A DNA stretch of 64,000 nucleotides from Pseudomonas sp. GTDB taxonomy: Bacteria > Pseudomonadota > Gammaproteobacteria > Pseudomonadales > Pseudomonadaceae. Where the stretch lies: the NCBI RefSeq assembly GCF_030684895.1, contig NZ_JAUXXP010000017.1, positions 1 to 64,000 of the forward strand, in the 5' to 3' direction. The notes below the pieces were generated by a model. That model was not told the DNA's origin and ran no database searches. It was given only the letters and a program-made list of their open reading frames with translations. The translations under genes and the position numbers were made by a program. This document shows positions 57,020 through 64,000 of this stretch, one piece after another; within the stretch, counting starts at the first letter, position 1; each line of letters starts with the position of its first letter.

Positions 57020-58132
57020 ATGGCTGACCTGGCTGGGGACAAACCGTTCCTGCAATTCACCAACGTCAAGAAGACGTACGACCACAAGAATCTGGTGGTC
57101 AAGGATTTCAATCTGGATGTGGCCAAGGGCGAATTTATCACCCTGCTCGGCCCTTCCGGCTCGGGTAAAACCACCTGCCTGATGATGCTCGCCGGGTTCG
57201 AGGACGTAACCAGCGGCGAGATCCTGATCAACGGCCGTTCGGTCACCAGCATCGCACCCTACCAGCGCAATATCGGCATGGTGTTCCAGCAGTACGCGCT
57301 GTTCCCGCACATGACCCTGCGTGAAAACCTCGCCTACCCGCTGAAGATCCGCAAGCAGCCCAAAGAGGTGATCCGCGCCAAGGTCGATGAGTACCTGTCG
57401 CTGGTCGAGCTGCTGGATTTCGGTAACCGTTTTCCCGGACAACTCTCCGGCGGCCAGCGCCAGCGCGTGGCCCTGGCCCGCGCGCTGATCTTCGCCCCCG
57501 ACATCGTGCTGATGGACGAACCGCTGGGCGCGCTCGACAAGAAGCTGCGCGAGCAGATGCAGTTCGAGATCAAGCGCCTGCACGAGCAGCTCGGCTTTAC
57601 CGTGATCTACGTGACCCACGACCAGACCGAAGCGCTGACCATGAGCGACCGCATCGCCGTATTCAATAACGGCATCGTTCAGCAGTGCGCGCCGCCCCAT
57701 GTGCTCTACGAGCGTCCGGCCAACCTGTTCGTCGCTGACTTTATCGGCGAGAGCAACAAGCTCAAGGGCGTGATCCAAAGCGTCGGCGAGGACAGCGTGC
57801 AGGTGCGCCTGGACGACGGCGCCATGGTCAGCTCGCTGAAGGCCAACTGCACGGAAGTCGGCCTGCCCACTACGGTGTCGATCCGCCCGGAAAAACTCAG
57901 TTTTACCGACCGTCTGGGCGCCGCCGGCAACCAGGTCATGGCGCGTTTCGTCACCCGCCACTATGTCGGCGAATACATTCGCTACCACTTCGAAACCGCC
58001 GATGGCACCGAGTTGGTGGTGAAAAACATGAATGACAGCAGCGCCCCGCAACTCAGTGCCAAGGAAGAAGTCGCCCTGGCCTGGCTGCCGCAAGATAGCC
58101 AGGCCCTGGATCGCCCCGTAACAACCCCCTGA
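57020..58132 (+). CDS. ABC transporter ATP-binding protein (polyamine/PotA type)
   Basis: A 370-residue ATPase. Walker A LLGPSGSGKTTCLMMLAGF, Q-loop VFQQYALFPHMT, signature LSGGQRQRVALARAL, Walker B IVLMDEPLGALD and the switch THD are intact. A C-terminal TOBE domain (about residues 285-360) completes the PotA pattern. It powers the importer encoded by the next three genes. The ATG at 57020 has a GGGAGGGG site. Confidence 0.92.
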   Translation: MADLAGDKPFLQFTNVKKTYDHKNLVVKDFNLDVAKGEFITLLGPSGSGKTTCLMMLAGFEDVTSGEILINGRSVTSIAPYQRNIGMVFQQYALFPHMTLRENLAYPLKIRKQPKEVIRAKVDEYLSLVELLDFGNRFPGQLSGGQRQRVALARALIFAPDIVLMDEPLGALDKKLREQMQFEIKRLHEQLGFTVIYVTHDQTEALTMSDRIAVFNNGIVQQCAPPHVLYERPANLFVADFIGESNKLKGVIQSVGEDSVQVRLDDGAMVSSLKANCTEVGLPTTVSIRPEKLSFTDRLGAAGNQVMARFVTRHYVGEYIRYHFETADGTELVVKNMNDSSAPQLSAKEEVALAWLPQDSQALDRPVTTP

Positions 58133-58158
58133 CCTATAAGAAGCAATGGAGCACAGCA

Positions 58159-59232
58159 ATGGCTAGAACACTGACCACCCGCTTTTCCACCTTCGCTTTA
58201 GCTGCCGCGCTAGGCACGGCAAGTTTCGCCGCCAGCGCGCAGGAGACTCTGACCGTGGTGTCATGGGGCGGTGCCTACGGCGCGGCCCAACAGAAACACG
58301 TGATCGACCCGTTTATGAAAGACACCGGCAACAAGGTGCTGTTCGAGGACTACACCGGCGGCGTGGCCGAGATCAAAGCACAGGTCGAGTCCGGCAATAT
58401 TCAGTGGGACGTGGTCGACTTCGAGGTGATCGACCTTGAACGCGCCTGCTCCGAAGGCCTGCTGGAAAGCATCCCACGCGACATCCTGCCGCCAGGTGTA
58501 GACGGCGTGCCGGCCGAGAAGGACTTTATCCCCGAAGCCCTGGCCAGTGAGTGCGCGGTCGGCAATATCGTCTGGTCGGTGGTGTTCGCCTACAACGAGA
58601 AAACCATCGGCGGCACCAAGGCTGCGAGCATCAGCGATTTCTTCGACACCAGCAAAATCCCTGGCAAGCGCGCCCTGCGCAAACGCCCACAGGTGAATAT
58701 GGAATGGGCGCTGCTGGCTGACGGCGTGCCGCCGGCCGAAGTCTATGACGTGCTGTCTACCCCGGAAGGCCAGGCCCGCGCCTTCGCCAAGCTGGACACC
58801 CTCAAGAAGGACATCGTCTGGTTCGACTCCTGGTCGCAGGCGCCACAACTGCTCAACGATGGTGGCGCGGTGCTGGTGCAATCGGCTAACGGCCGCTTCT
58901 ATGACGCCATCCGCCAGGAAAACAAACCTTTCGTTATCGTCTGGGACGGCCACGTCTACGACCTCGACGCCTGGGCCATCGTCAAAGGCTCGCCGAAGAA
59001 AGACCTGGCACTGAAATTCATTGCCTACGCCACCGGCTCCACCCCACTGGCCGGCATGCCGGACGTGGCCTACGGCCCCACCCGCAAATCCTCCATGCCG
59101 CTGGCCGACCAAAGCGCCGCACCGCACCTGCCGACCGCTCACCTGAGCAAAGGCATCCAGGCCGGTTCGGACTTCTGGGCTGACTATGGCGAATCCCTCG
59201 GTGAGAAATTCAACGAGTGGCTATTGAAGTAA
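58159..59232 (+). CDS. ABC transporter periplasmic substrate-binding protein (polyamine type)
   Basis: A 357-residue protein with a signal peptide (cleavage near FAASA). The mature start LTVVSWGGAYGAAQQKHVIDPF and WDVVDFEVIDLERAC belong to the PotD/PotF-like solute-binding family. The ligand may be a polyamine or a related amine such as 4-aminobutyrate; the sequence alone does not decide. A perfect 11-bp hairpin follows 8 bases after the stop, which may protect its mRNA and raise its level over that of the permeases. Confidence 0.9.
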   Translation: MARTLTTRFSTFALAAALGTASFAASAQETLTVVSWGGAYGAAQQKHVIDPFMKDTGNKVLFEDYTGGVAEIKAQVESGNIQWDVVDFEVIDLERACSEGLLESIPRDILPPGVDGVPAEKDFIPEALASECAVGNIVWSVVFAYNEKTIGGTKAASISDFFDTSKIPGKRALRKRPQVNMEWALLADGVPPAEVYDVLSTPEGQARAFAKLDTLKKDIVWFDSWSQAPQLLNDGGAVLVQSANGRFYDAIRQENKPFVIVWDGHVYDLDAWAIVKGSPKKDLALKFIAYATGSTPLAGMPDVAYGPTRKSSMPLADQSAAPHLPTAHLSKGIQAGSDFWADYGESLGEKFNEWLLK

Positions 59233-59240
59233 CCCGCTAT

Positions 59241-59266
59241 GACCCCTCTCCAGCAGGAGAGGGGTC
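59241..59266 (+). promoter_or_regulatory. Intercistronic mRNA hairpin in the ABC operon
   Basis: GACCCCTCTCC, loop AGCA, GGAGAGGGGTC form a perfect 11-bp stem between the binding-protein and permease genes, without a T-run. It is well placed to shield the upstream message from 3' exonucleases. Confidence 0.7.
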
Positions 59267-59286
59267 AGGATTTTCGGAGTAACGCC

Positions 59287-60519
59287 TTGTCCTCCCTCAC
59301 GTCTACCGAAGCCAGCCAAGCCTCCAGCGCCCGCAACAAGAAACGCCTCACCGCCTTTCTGTTTGTCGTGCCGCTGCTGGTGTTTATCCTGCTGAGCTTT
59401 GTCGCACCGATTGCCAGCATGCTCTGGCGCAGTGTCCACCATCCGACGGTGGCCGCCCTGATTCCGCTGACCCTGAGCGAGCTGCAACGCTGGGACGGCA
59501 AAACGATTCCTGATGAGAAAACCCTGAGCGTATTCGCCCAGGAGCTGCACAGCCTGGCCAAAGAGCGCCAGTCCGGCAAACTGGCCGAAGAGTTCAACCG
59601 CGCCTCGGCGGGCATGTCCAGCGTGGTCAAGGCCAGCGCACGTAAGCTCAGCCGACTGCACGATGCGCAACTGCAGCAAGAGGGCGCCGACACCTTGCTC
59701 AAGTCTCACCGCAACTGGAGCAAGCCGGAAATCTGGTACGCCATCCAGCGCGCGGGCAAACCCTATACCTATGACTACTACCTGACCGCGCTCGACCTGG
59801 AACTGCACCCCGAGCAGGGCATTCAGGTACGCGAAGACACGCAGATCTACCTGCAGCTGTACAGCAAGACCCTGAGCATGGCCCTGGTCATCACCATTTT
59901 CTGCGCGCTGCTTGGCTACCCACTGGCCTACTACCTGGCCGGCCTGCCGGAGAACCGCGCCAATCTGCTGCTGGTGCTGGTGCTGCTGCCGTTCTGGACC
60001 TCGCTGCTGGTGCGCACCACGGCCTGGATCGCCCTGCTGCAGACCAACGGGGTGATCAACTCCTTCCTGCTCGGCATCGGCGTGATTGGTCAACCCATCG
60101 AGATGCTCTACACCTCGTTTGCCACCGTGGTGGCGATGACCCATATCCTCTTGCCGTTTATGATCCTGCCGCTGTACAGCGTGATGCGCGGGATTGACCC
60201 CAGCTACCTGCGCGCGGCGCTGTCTCTGGGCGCACGGCCGATCCCGGCGTTCTTGCGCATCTACTTTCCAATGACTCTGCCGGGCCTGAGCGCCGGCGCA
60301 CTGCTGGTATTCATCATCTCGGTTGGCTACTACATCACCCCGGCACTGGTCGGCGGCACCGATGGGCAGATGATCAGCAACATCATCGCCTTCCATATGC
60401 AGCGCTCGAACAACTGGGAACTGGCCGCTGCGCTGGGCTCCTTGCTGCTCGGTCTGATCCTGCTGCTGTACTGGCTGTACGACCGCTTTGTCGGCGCCAG
60501 CAATATCAAGCTGGGATGA
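59287..60519 (+). CDS. ABC transporter permease (PotB type)
   Basis: About 410 residues with six membrane helices. The first lies near residues 22-45. A large extracytoplasmic insert of about 140 residues follows, longer than in E. coli PotB. The permease EAA loop is in YLRAALSLGARPIPAFLRIYFP. I chose TTG 59287 as the start because it follows CGGAG by a good distance. The in-frame ATG at 59239 would place the start inside the hairpin loop region and has no ribosome site. Confidence 0.85.
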   Translation: MSSLTSTEASQASSARNKKRLTAFLFVVPLLVFILLSFVAPIASMLWRSVHHPTVAALIPLTLSELQRWDGKTIPDEKTLSVFAQELHSLAKERQSGKLAEEFNRASAGMSSVVKASARKLSRLHDAQLQQEGADTLLKSHRNWSKPEIWYAIQRAGKPYTYDYYLTALDLELHPEQGIQVREDTQIYLQLYSKTLSMALVITIFCALLGYPLAYYLAGLPENRANLLLVLVLLPFWTSLLVRTTAWIALLQTNGVINSFLLGIGVIGQPIEMLYTSFATVVAMTHILLPFMILPLYSVMRGIDPSYLRAALSLGARPIPAFLRIYFPMTLPGLSAGALLVFIISVGYYITPALVGGTDGQMISNIIAFHMQRSNNWELAAALGSLLLGLILLLYWLYDRFVGASNIKLG

Positions 60520-60549
60520 ACATGCTTAGATTCTTTTGCCGCGCGCACC

Positions 60550-60616
60550 GTAGCCCGGATGAAATCCGGGACGCGCACCTCGCCACGACACCGCCCCCGG
60601 ATTGCATCCGGGCTAC
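60550..60616. repeat. REP-like palindrome between the two permease genes
   Basis: GTAGCCCGGATG at the left pairs perfectly with CATCCGGGCTAC at the right, with inner arms AATCCGGG and CCCGGATT. It is related to the palindrome at 45021-45089. It lies inside the presumed operon, between the two permease genes. Confidence 0.8.
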
Positions 60617-60652
60617 CCCTTCGTCCGACTGTTTGACACTGGACGCTTGCCT

Positions 60653-61507
60653 ATGAAGATTCCCGCCTACTACGGTTTCTGGCACCACCTCGGCGCCTGG
60701 CTGCTGAAGACTAGCTCCTGGCTGGTGCTGTTGTTTCTGATCCTGCCGATCCTGGTGATCATCCCGCTGTCATTCAATGTCGAGCCGTTCTTCAGCTTTA
60801 CCGAAGGCATGCTCACCCTGCAGCCCGAGGCCTATTCGCTGCGCTGGTACACGGCCATCTTCAACGACGACAAGTGGTTGCTGGCGATCAAGAACAGCTT
60901 TCTGATCGGCATCTTCGCCACCCTGATCGCCACCGTGCTTGGCACCTGTGCGGCAGTGGGGCTGGCGCGCGACGATATGCCGATGCGCCGGCTGATCACC
61001 GCGCTGCTGCTGTCGCCGATGATCGTGCCGCTGATCATCACCGCCGCCGGGATGTTCTTCTTCTATTCGGATCTCGGCCTGGCTGGCAACTACCTCGGGG
61101 TGATCATCGCCCACGCCGCGCTGGGTACGCCGTTTGTGATCATCACCGTCACCGCTACCCTCACCGGCTTCGACTACAGCCTGGCCCGCGCCGCGCTGAA
61201 CCTGGGGGCCACACCGCTGCGGGTGTTCTTCGACATCATCATGCCGCTGATCCGCCCCGGGGTGATTTCCGGCGCACTGTTCGCCTTTATCACCTCGTTC
61301 GATGAGGTGGTGGTAATCCTGTTTATGGCCGGCCCACAGCAACGCACCATCCCCCGGCAGATGTTCTCGGGCCTGCGCGAGCAGATCAACCCGAGCATCT
61401 TGGCCATCGCCACCCTGCTGATTCTGGTGTCCATCGCCCTGCTGGTGACCATCGAACTGCTGCGCCGCCGCGCCGAGCGCATGCGTGGGATTGAGCTGAT
61501 CGAGTAA
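60653..61507 (+). CDS. ABC transporter permease (PotC type)
   Basis: A 284-residue permease with six membrane helices (the first at about residues 20-40). The EAA loop is in LARAALNLGATPLRVFFDIIMP. It is the second half of the membrane channel with the previous permease. The ATG at 60653 is preferred over an earlier in-frame ATG at 60602 within the repeat. It ends the presumed four-gene operon; the next 277 bases hold the mgtE leader region. Confidence 0.92.
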   Translation: MKIPAYYGFWHHLGAWLLKTSSWLVLLFLILPILVIIPLSFNVEPFFSFTEGMLTLQPEAYSLRWYTAIFNDDKWLLAIKNSFLIGIFATLIATVLGTCAAVGLARDDMPMRRLITALLLSPMIVPLIITAAGMFFFYSDLGLAGNYLGVIIAHAALGTPFVIITVTATLTGFDYSLARAALNLGATPLRVFFDIIMPLIRPGVISGALFAFITSFDEVVVILFMAGPQQRTIPRQMFSGLREQINPSILAIATLLILVSIALLVTIELLRRRAERMRGIELIE

Positions 61508-61784
61508 TCCCTGCCCCGCATCGTTCAGGCTTGCTGAACCTGACCTGAACGACTGCGGCAAAGCCTCTACAACCGGTTGACCGGCCACCCCTCGCTGCCT
61601 ACCATCGCGCCGCCGCATAAGCGGTATCAGAGATCAGACCTTAATGGACCTTCCCAGTTATTGCCCCTTAGCGGCTACAACTTGGCAACCGGCGTACCCG
61701 TCAGCGGCACGTCTGCGGGCCCGTATCAGCACGGTCTGATTACGGCTCTCCAGGCGCCCATGGCGCGTGCCCAGGAGAGCAACA

Positions 61785-63131
61785 ATGAATGTCTTCACCC
61801 TTGCGCAAAACCTGCGCTTCGCCCTGCAACAGAACGACCCAGGCAGCGCCCTGGCAGCCGTGCACAGCCTGCGCCCGGCCGACCTCGCCGACACCCTCGA
61901 CCTGCTGGAAACCCACCAGGCCTGGCAAGTGCTCGAGCAATTGCCAGGCAAACGCCGCGCCGAAGTCTTCGGCTACTGCGCCACACCGCAACAATTGGCG
62001 CTTAGTCACCACCTGCAACGTGCTGAGCTGGTAGAGCTGGTCGCCGCCATGTCTGCCGACGAACGTGCCGACCTGTTCAATCAGATGGATGACGGATTGC
62101 GCGCCACCTTGCTGCCCGCCTTGGCCCAGGCCGAACGCGAAGACCTGTGCAAGCTGGCCGAATACCCCGAAGGCTGCGCCGGCGCACTGATGACATCGGC
62201 CTACGCCACTCTGGCAGTCGGCCTGAACGCCGCACAGGCCATCGACAGCCTGCGCCATGCCGCCCCGGACGCCGAAACCCTGTACCAGAGCTATGTGGTG
62301 GATGAACAGCGACGCCTGCTCGGCACCGTATCACTGCGCCAGCTGATCCTCGCACCGGCCGACACACCGATCAGCCAGCTGATGGTGCGCGAGATGATCA
62401 GCGCCCAGGTCAACACGTCCCAGGAGCAGGTGGCCAAACTGATCGAGCGCTATGACCTGCTGGCGCTACCGATCACTAATGGCGGCGCGCAACTGGTGGG
62501 TATCGTCACCTACGACGACGCAATGGATGTGGTCACCGCAGAAGCCACGGTGGACTTCCACAAAGGCGCGGGCGTCAGCACCCTGATCGGTAACCTGAAG
62601 GACGCCAGCATCAGCCTGCTCTACCGCAAGCGGGTGTTCTGGCTGGTATTGCTGGTGTTCGGCAACCTGTTTTCCGGAGCCGGTATCGCCGCCTTTGAAG
62701 ACGTGATCGCGGCCAATATTGCCCTGGTGTTCTTCCTCCCGCTGCTGGTCGACAGTGGCGGCAACGCCGGTTCGCAATCGGCCACCCTGATGGTCCGCGC
62801 CCTGGCCACTGGCGAGGTGGTGCTGCGTGACTGGCTCGGCTTGCTGCGCCGCGAATGTGTGGTGGCGTTGGCGCTGGGCATCACCATGGCTGTTGCCGTA
62901 TCGCTGCTCGGCCTGCTGCGCGGCGGCCCGGAGATCGCCCTGGTGGTCGCCAGTAGCATGGTGGTGATTGTCATAGTCGGCAGCCTGATCGGCATGAGCC
63001 TGCCCTTCGTGCTGCACCGCCTGGGCCTCGATCCCGCCACCGCCAGCGCCCCGCTGATCACCTCAATCGCCGACGCCTCCGGCGTACTGGTGTACTTCGC
63101 CATCGCCAGCCAGGTACTGAGCCTGAACTGA
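61785..63131 (+). CDS. mgtE: Magnesium transporter MgtE
   Basis: A 448-residue protein with an N-terminal MgtE_N superhelical domain, a CBS pair (about residues 135-260: YPEGCAGALMTS; LPITNGGAQLVGIVTYDD) and five membrane helices. The pore signature is PLLVDSGGNAGSQSATLMVRAL. It is a Mg2+-gated magnesium channel. The ATG at 61785 has an AGGAGAG site; the GTG at 61767 is less likely. About 270 bases upstream hold no gene; I could not identify a known magnesium riboswitch there. Confidence 0.95.
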   Translation: MNVFTLAQNLRFALQQNDPGSALAAVHSLRPADLADTLDLLETHQAWQVLEQLPGKRRAEVFGYCATPQQLALSHHLQRAELVELVAAMSADERADLFNQMDDGLRATLLPALAQAEREDLCKLAEYPEGCAGALMTSAYATLAVGLNAAQAIDSLRHAAPDAETLYQSYVVDEQRRLLGTVSLRQLILAPADTPISQLMVREMISAQVNTSQEQVAKLIERYDLLALPITNGGAQLVGIVTYDDAMDVVTAEATVDFHKGAGVSTLIGNLKDASISLLYRKRVFWLVLLVFGNLFSGAGIAAFEDVIAANIALVFFLPLLVDSGGNAGSQSATLMVRALATGEVVLRDWLGLLRRECVVALALGITMAVAVSLLGLLRGGPEIALVVASSMVVIVIVGSLIGMSLPFVLHRLGLDPATASAPLITSIADASGVLVYFAIASQVLSLN

Positions 63132-63286
63132 GCCCACAGGTAGCTGGCCGCAATCGGCCAGCCGCCTGCCTTGGCATGCCTTGCGGCGTGCGGGAGAACG
63201 AGATGAACAACCTATTGATAGTCGCCAGCGACTGACAGAACCCGCACCACTGGGCATACCGGCCTTCCTTGCGAGCGCGCCGAAAA

Positions 63287-63449
63287 AGCAGGCCGTTGAA
63301 AAACGTAGGCGAGGCAGGCAAGGCAAGGCAAGGCAAAAACAGGCGAGGACGGACTGGGCTCGCACGCGAGTTTACGAGCTGTAAATGAGCATTCCGAGCC
63401 TGTTTTTAACGCCGCATTGCCAACGTAGGTAGTTTTTCAACGGCCTGCT
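63287..63449. repeat. Dispersed ~160-bp palindromic repeat, copy 3, with 18-bp terminal inverted repeats
   Basis: Perfect 18-bp ends AGCAGGCCGTTGAAAAAC and its reverse complement bound a 163-bp element. Nested arms AAAAACAGGC and GCCTGTTTTT, a short AAGGC tandem (about 63319-63335) and the core TTTACGAGCTGTAAA (63371-63385) lie inside. The core is shared with copies 1 and 2, but the ends differ. No target duplication is obvious. It occupies the 532-base mgtE-ilvD gap; the rest of that gap holds no gene I can support. Confidence 0.82.
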
Positions 63450-63663
63450 AGAATCGGCGCTCTCCTGCCCTATCCAGGCGGACCTTGTAGCCCAGCCACG
63501 CCAGCGCCCACCCCGCGCCAGGCAGCGCCCCGGCCCGGTAAATGCGCACTTGCGTTTGCCTTGGGCCTGAACCCGGCTCAACATACGCAGCAACAGCCCG
63601 TTGCCCGCACAGCGCCTTCGCCGTGCACGCGTGACCTGAATAGCCTTTGCAGGATTTATCGCC

Positions 63664-64000
63664 ATGCCTGATTACCGCTCGAAGACCTCCACCCACGGCC
63701 GCAATATGGCCGGCGCCCGTGCCCTGTGGCGTGCCACCGGGATGAAGGACGAAGACTTCAAGAAGCCGATCATCGCCATCGCCAACTCCTTTACCCAGTT
63801 CGTGCCCGGCCACGTGCACCTGAAGGACATGGGCCAGCTGGTTGCCCGCGAGATCGAGAAACACGGCGGCGTGGCTAAAGAGTTCAACACCATCGCGGTC
63901 GATGACGGCATCGCCATGGGCCACGACGGCATGCTCTATTCGCTGCCGAGCCGCGAGATCATCGCCGACTCCGTGGAGTATATGGTCAACGCCCACTGCG
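63664..64000 (+). CDS. ilvD: Dihydroxy-acid dehydratase, 5' end only
   Basis: The first 112 codons of a gene running off the window. [40 protein letters not shown] and [20 protein letters not shown] match the N-terminus of IlvD, the Fe-S enzyme of branched-chain amino acid synthesis that dehydrates dihydroxyisovalerate. The stretch lacks any break; the remainder cannot be judged. Confidence 0.96.
   Translation, partial: MPDYRSKTSTHGRNMAGARALWRATGMKDEDFKKPIIAIANSFTQFVPGHVHLKDMGQLVAREIEKHGGVAKEFNTIAVDDGIAMGHDGMLYSLPSREIIADSVEYMVNAHC

Noticed and set aside
61508..61784. Magnesium riboswitch in the mgtE leader
   Set aside because: I could not align the leader with the M-box consensus by eye; a covariance search would be needed. 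A short stem GTTCAG/CTGAAC after the permease has no T-run.
63142..63165. Hairpin after mgtE as an intrinsic terminator
   Set aside because: The stem CTGGCCG/CGGCCAG is good, but no T-run follows.

Overview
The window is about 64 kb of Pseudomonas chromosome. The gene order gshB-tonB3-yqgE-ruvX-pyrR-pyrB-pyrC', pilU/pilT-yggS-proC-yggT-yggU, metX-metW-rdgB-hemW, trmB-thiG-thiS-mtgA-rpoH-ftsX-ftsE-ftsY, M16 peptidase pair-rsmD, laoRCBA-coaD-fdx, mutM and ilvD is the one I know from the pseudomonads. GC content is high and coding is dense. The species cannot be fixed from this window. All protein calls come from reading translations and motifs; no database search was run.

Layout. 1-5.0 kb: a plus-strand run from glutathione synthetase (3' end only) through a TonB-like protein to the pyrimidine genes, closed by a terminator shared with a convergent TM2-domain gene. 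5.4-7.7 kb: a two-gene DNA-metabolism unit (radical SAM protein plus its DUF4130 partner) with a good LexA-type box next to its start. 7.6-9.9 kb: the type IV pilus retraction ATPases pilU and pilT on the minus strand. 10-19 kb: housekeeping genes on the plus strand (PLP homeostasis, proline, a dynamin-like GTPase, methionine, nucleotide clean-up, haem trafficking).

19.1-28 kb is accessory. It holds an orphan type II secretion pair (a GspD secretin with a SPOR-like C-terminus and a short GspC-like protein) enclosing a secreted metzincin protease with two carbohydrate-binding-like modules. Between them lies a membrane-anchored protein that looks like the protease's missing propeptide. A lipoprotein, a zinc alcohol dehydrogenase and a DUF1329 protein follow. 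This is the most unusual part of the window.

28-36 kb is core on the minus strand: trmB, thiG-thiS, DUF423, rpoH and ftsEX-ftsY, with mtgA on the plus strand. rpoH carries a promoter of the AlgU/sigma-E type. 36.4-40.1 kb appears to be a small insertion (TorF-type porin, amidohydrolase, LysR regulator) between ftsY and the M16 peptidases. 45-50 kb is the laoR/laoCBA long-chain alcohol oxidation cluster, with a perfect palindromic operator overlapping its promoter. 50-56.7 kb carries coaD, a ferredoxin, ggt, an acyltransferase, mutM, an HDOD protein and rlmI. 57-61.5 kb is a four-gene polyamine-type ABC transporter behind a canonical sigma-54 promoter. mgtE and the start of ilvD close the window.

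Three related ~160-bp palindromic repeats (about 28.9, 48.0 and 63.3 kb), several REP-like palindromes and several long hairpins occupy intergenic spaces. No tRNA, rRNA, CRISPR array, transposase, integrase or phage gene was seen.
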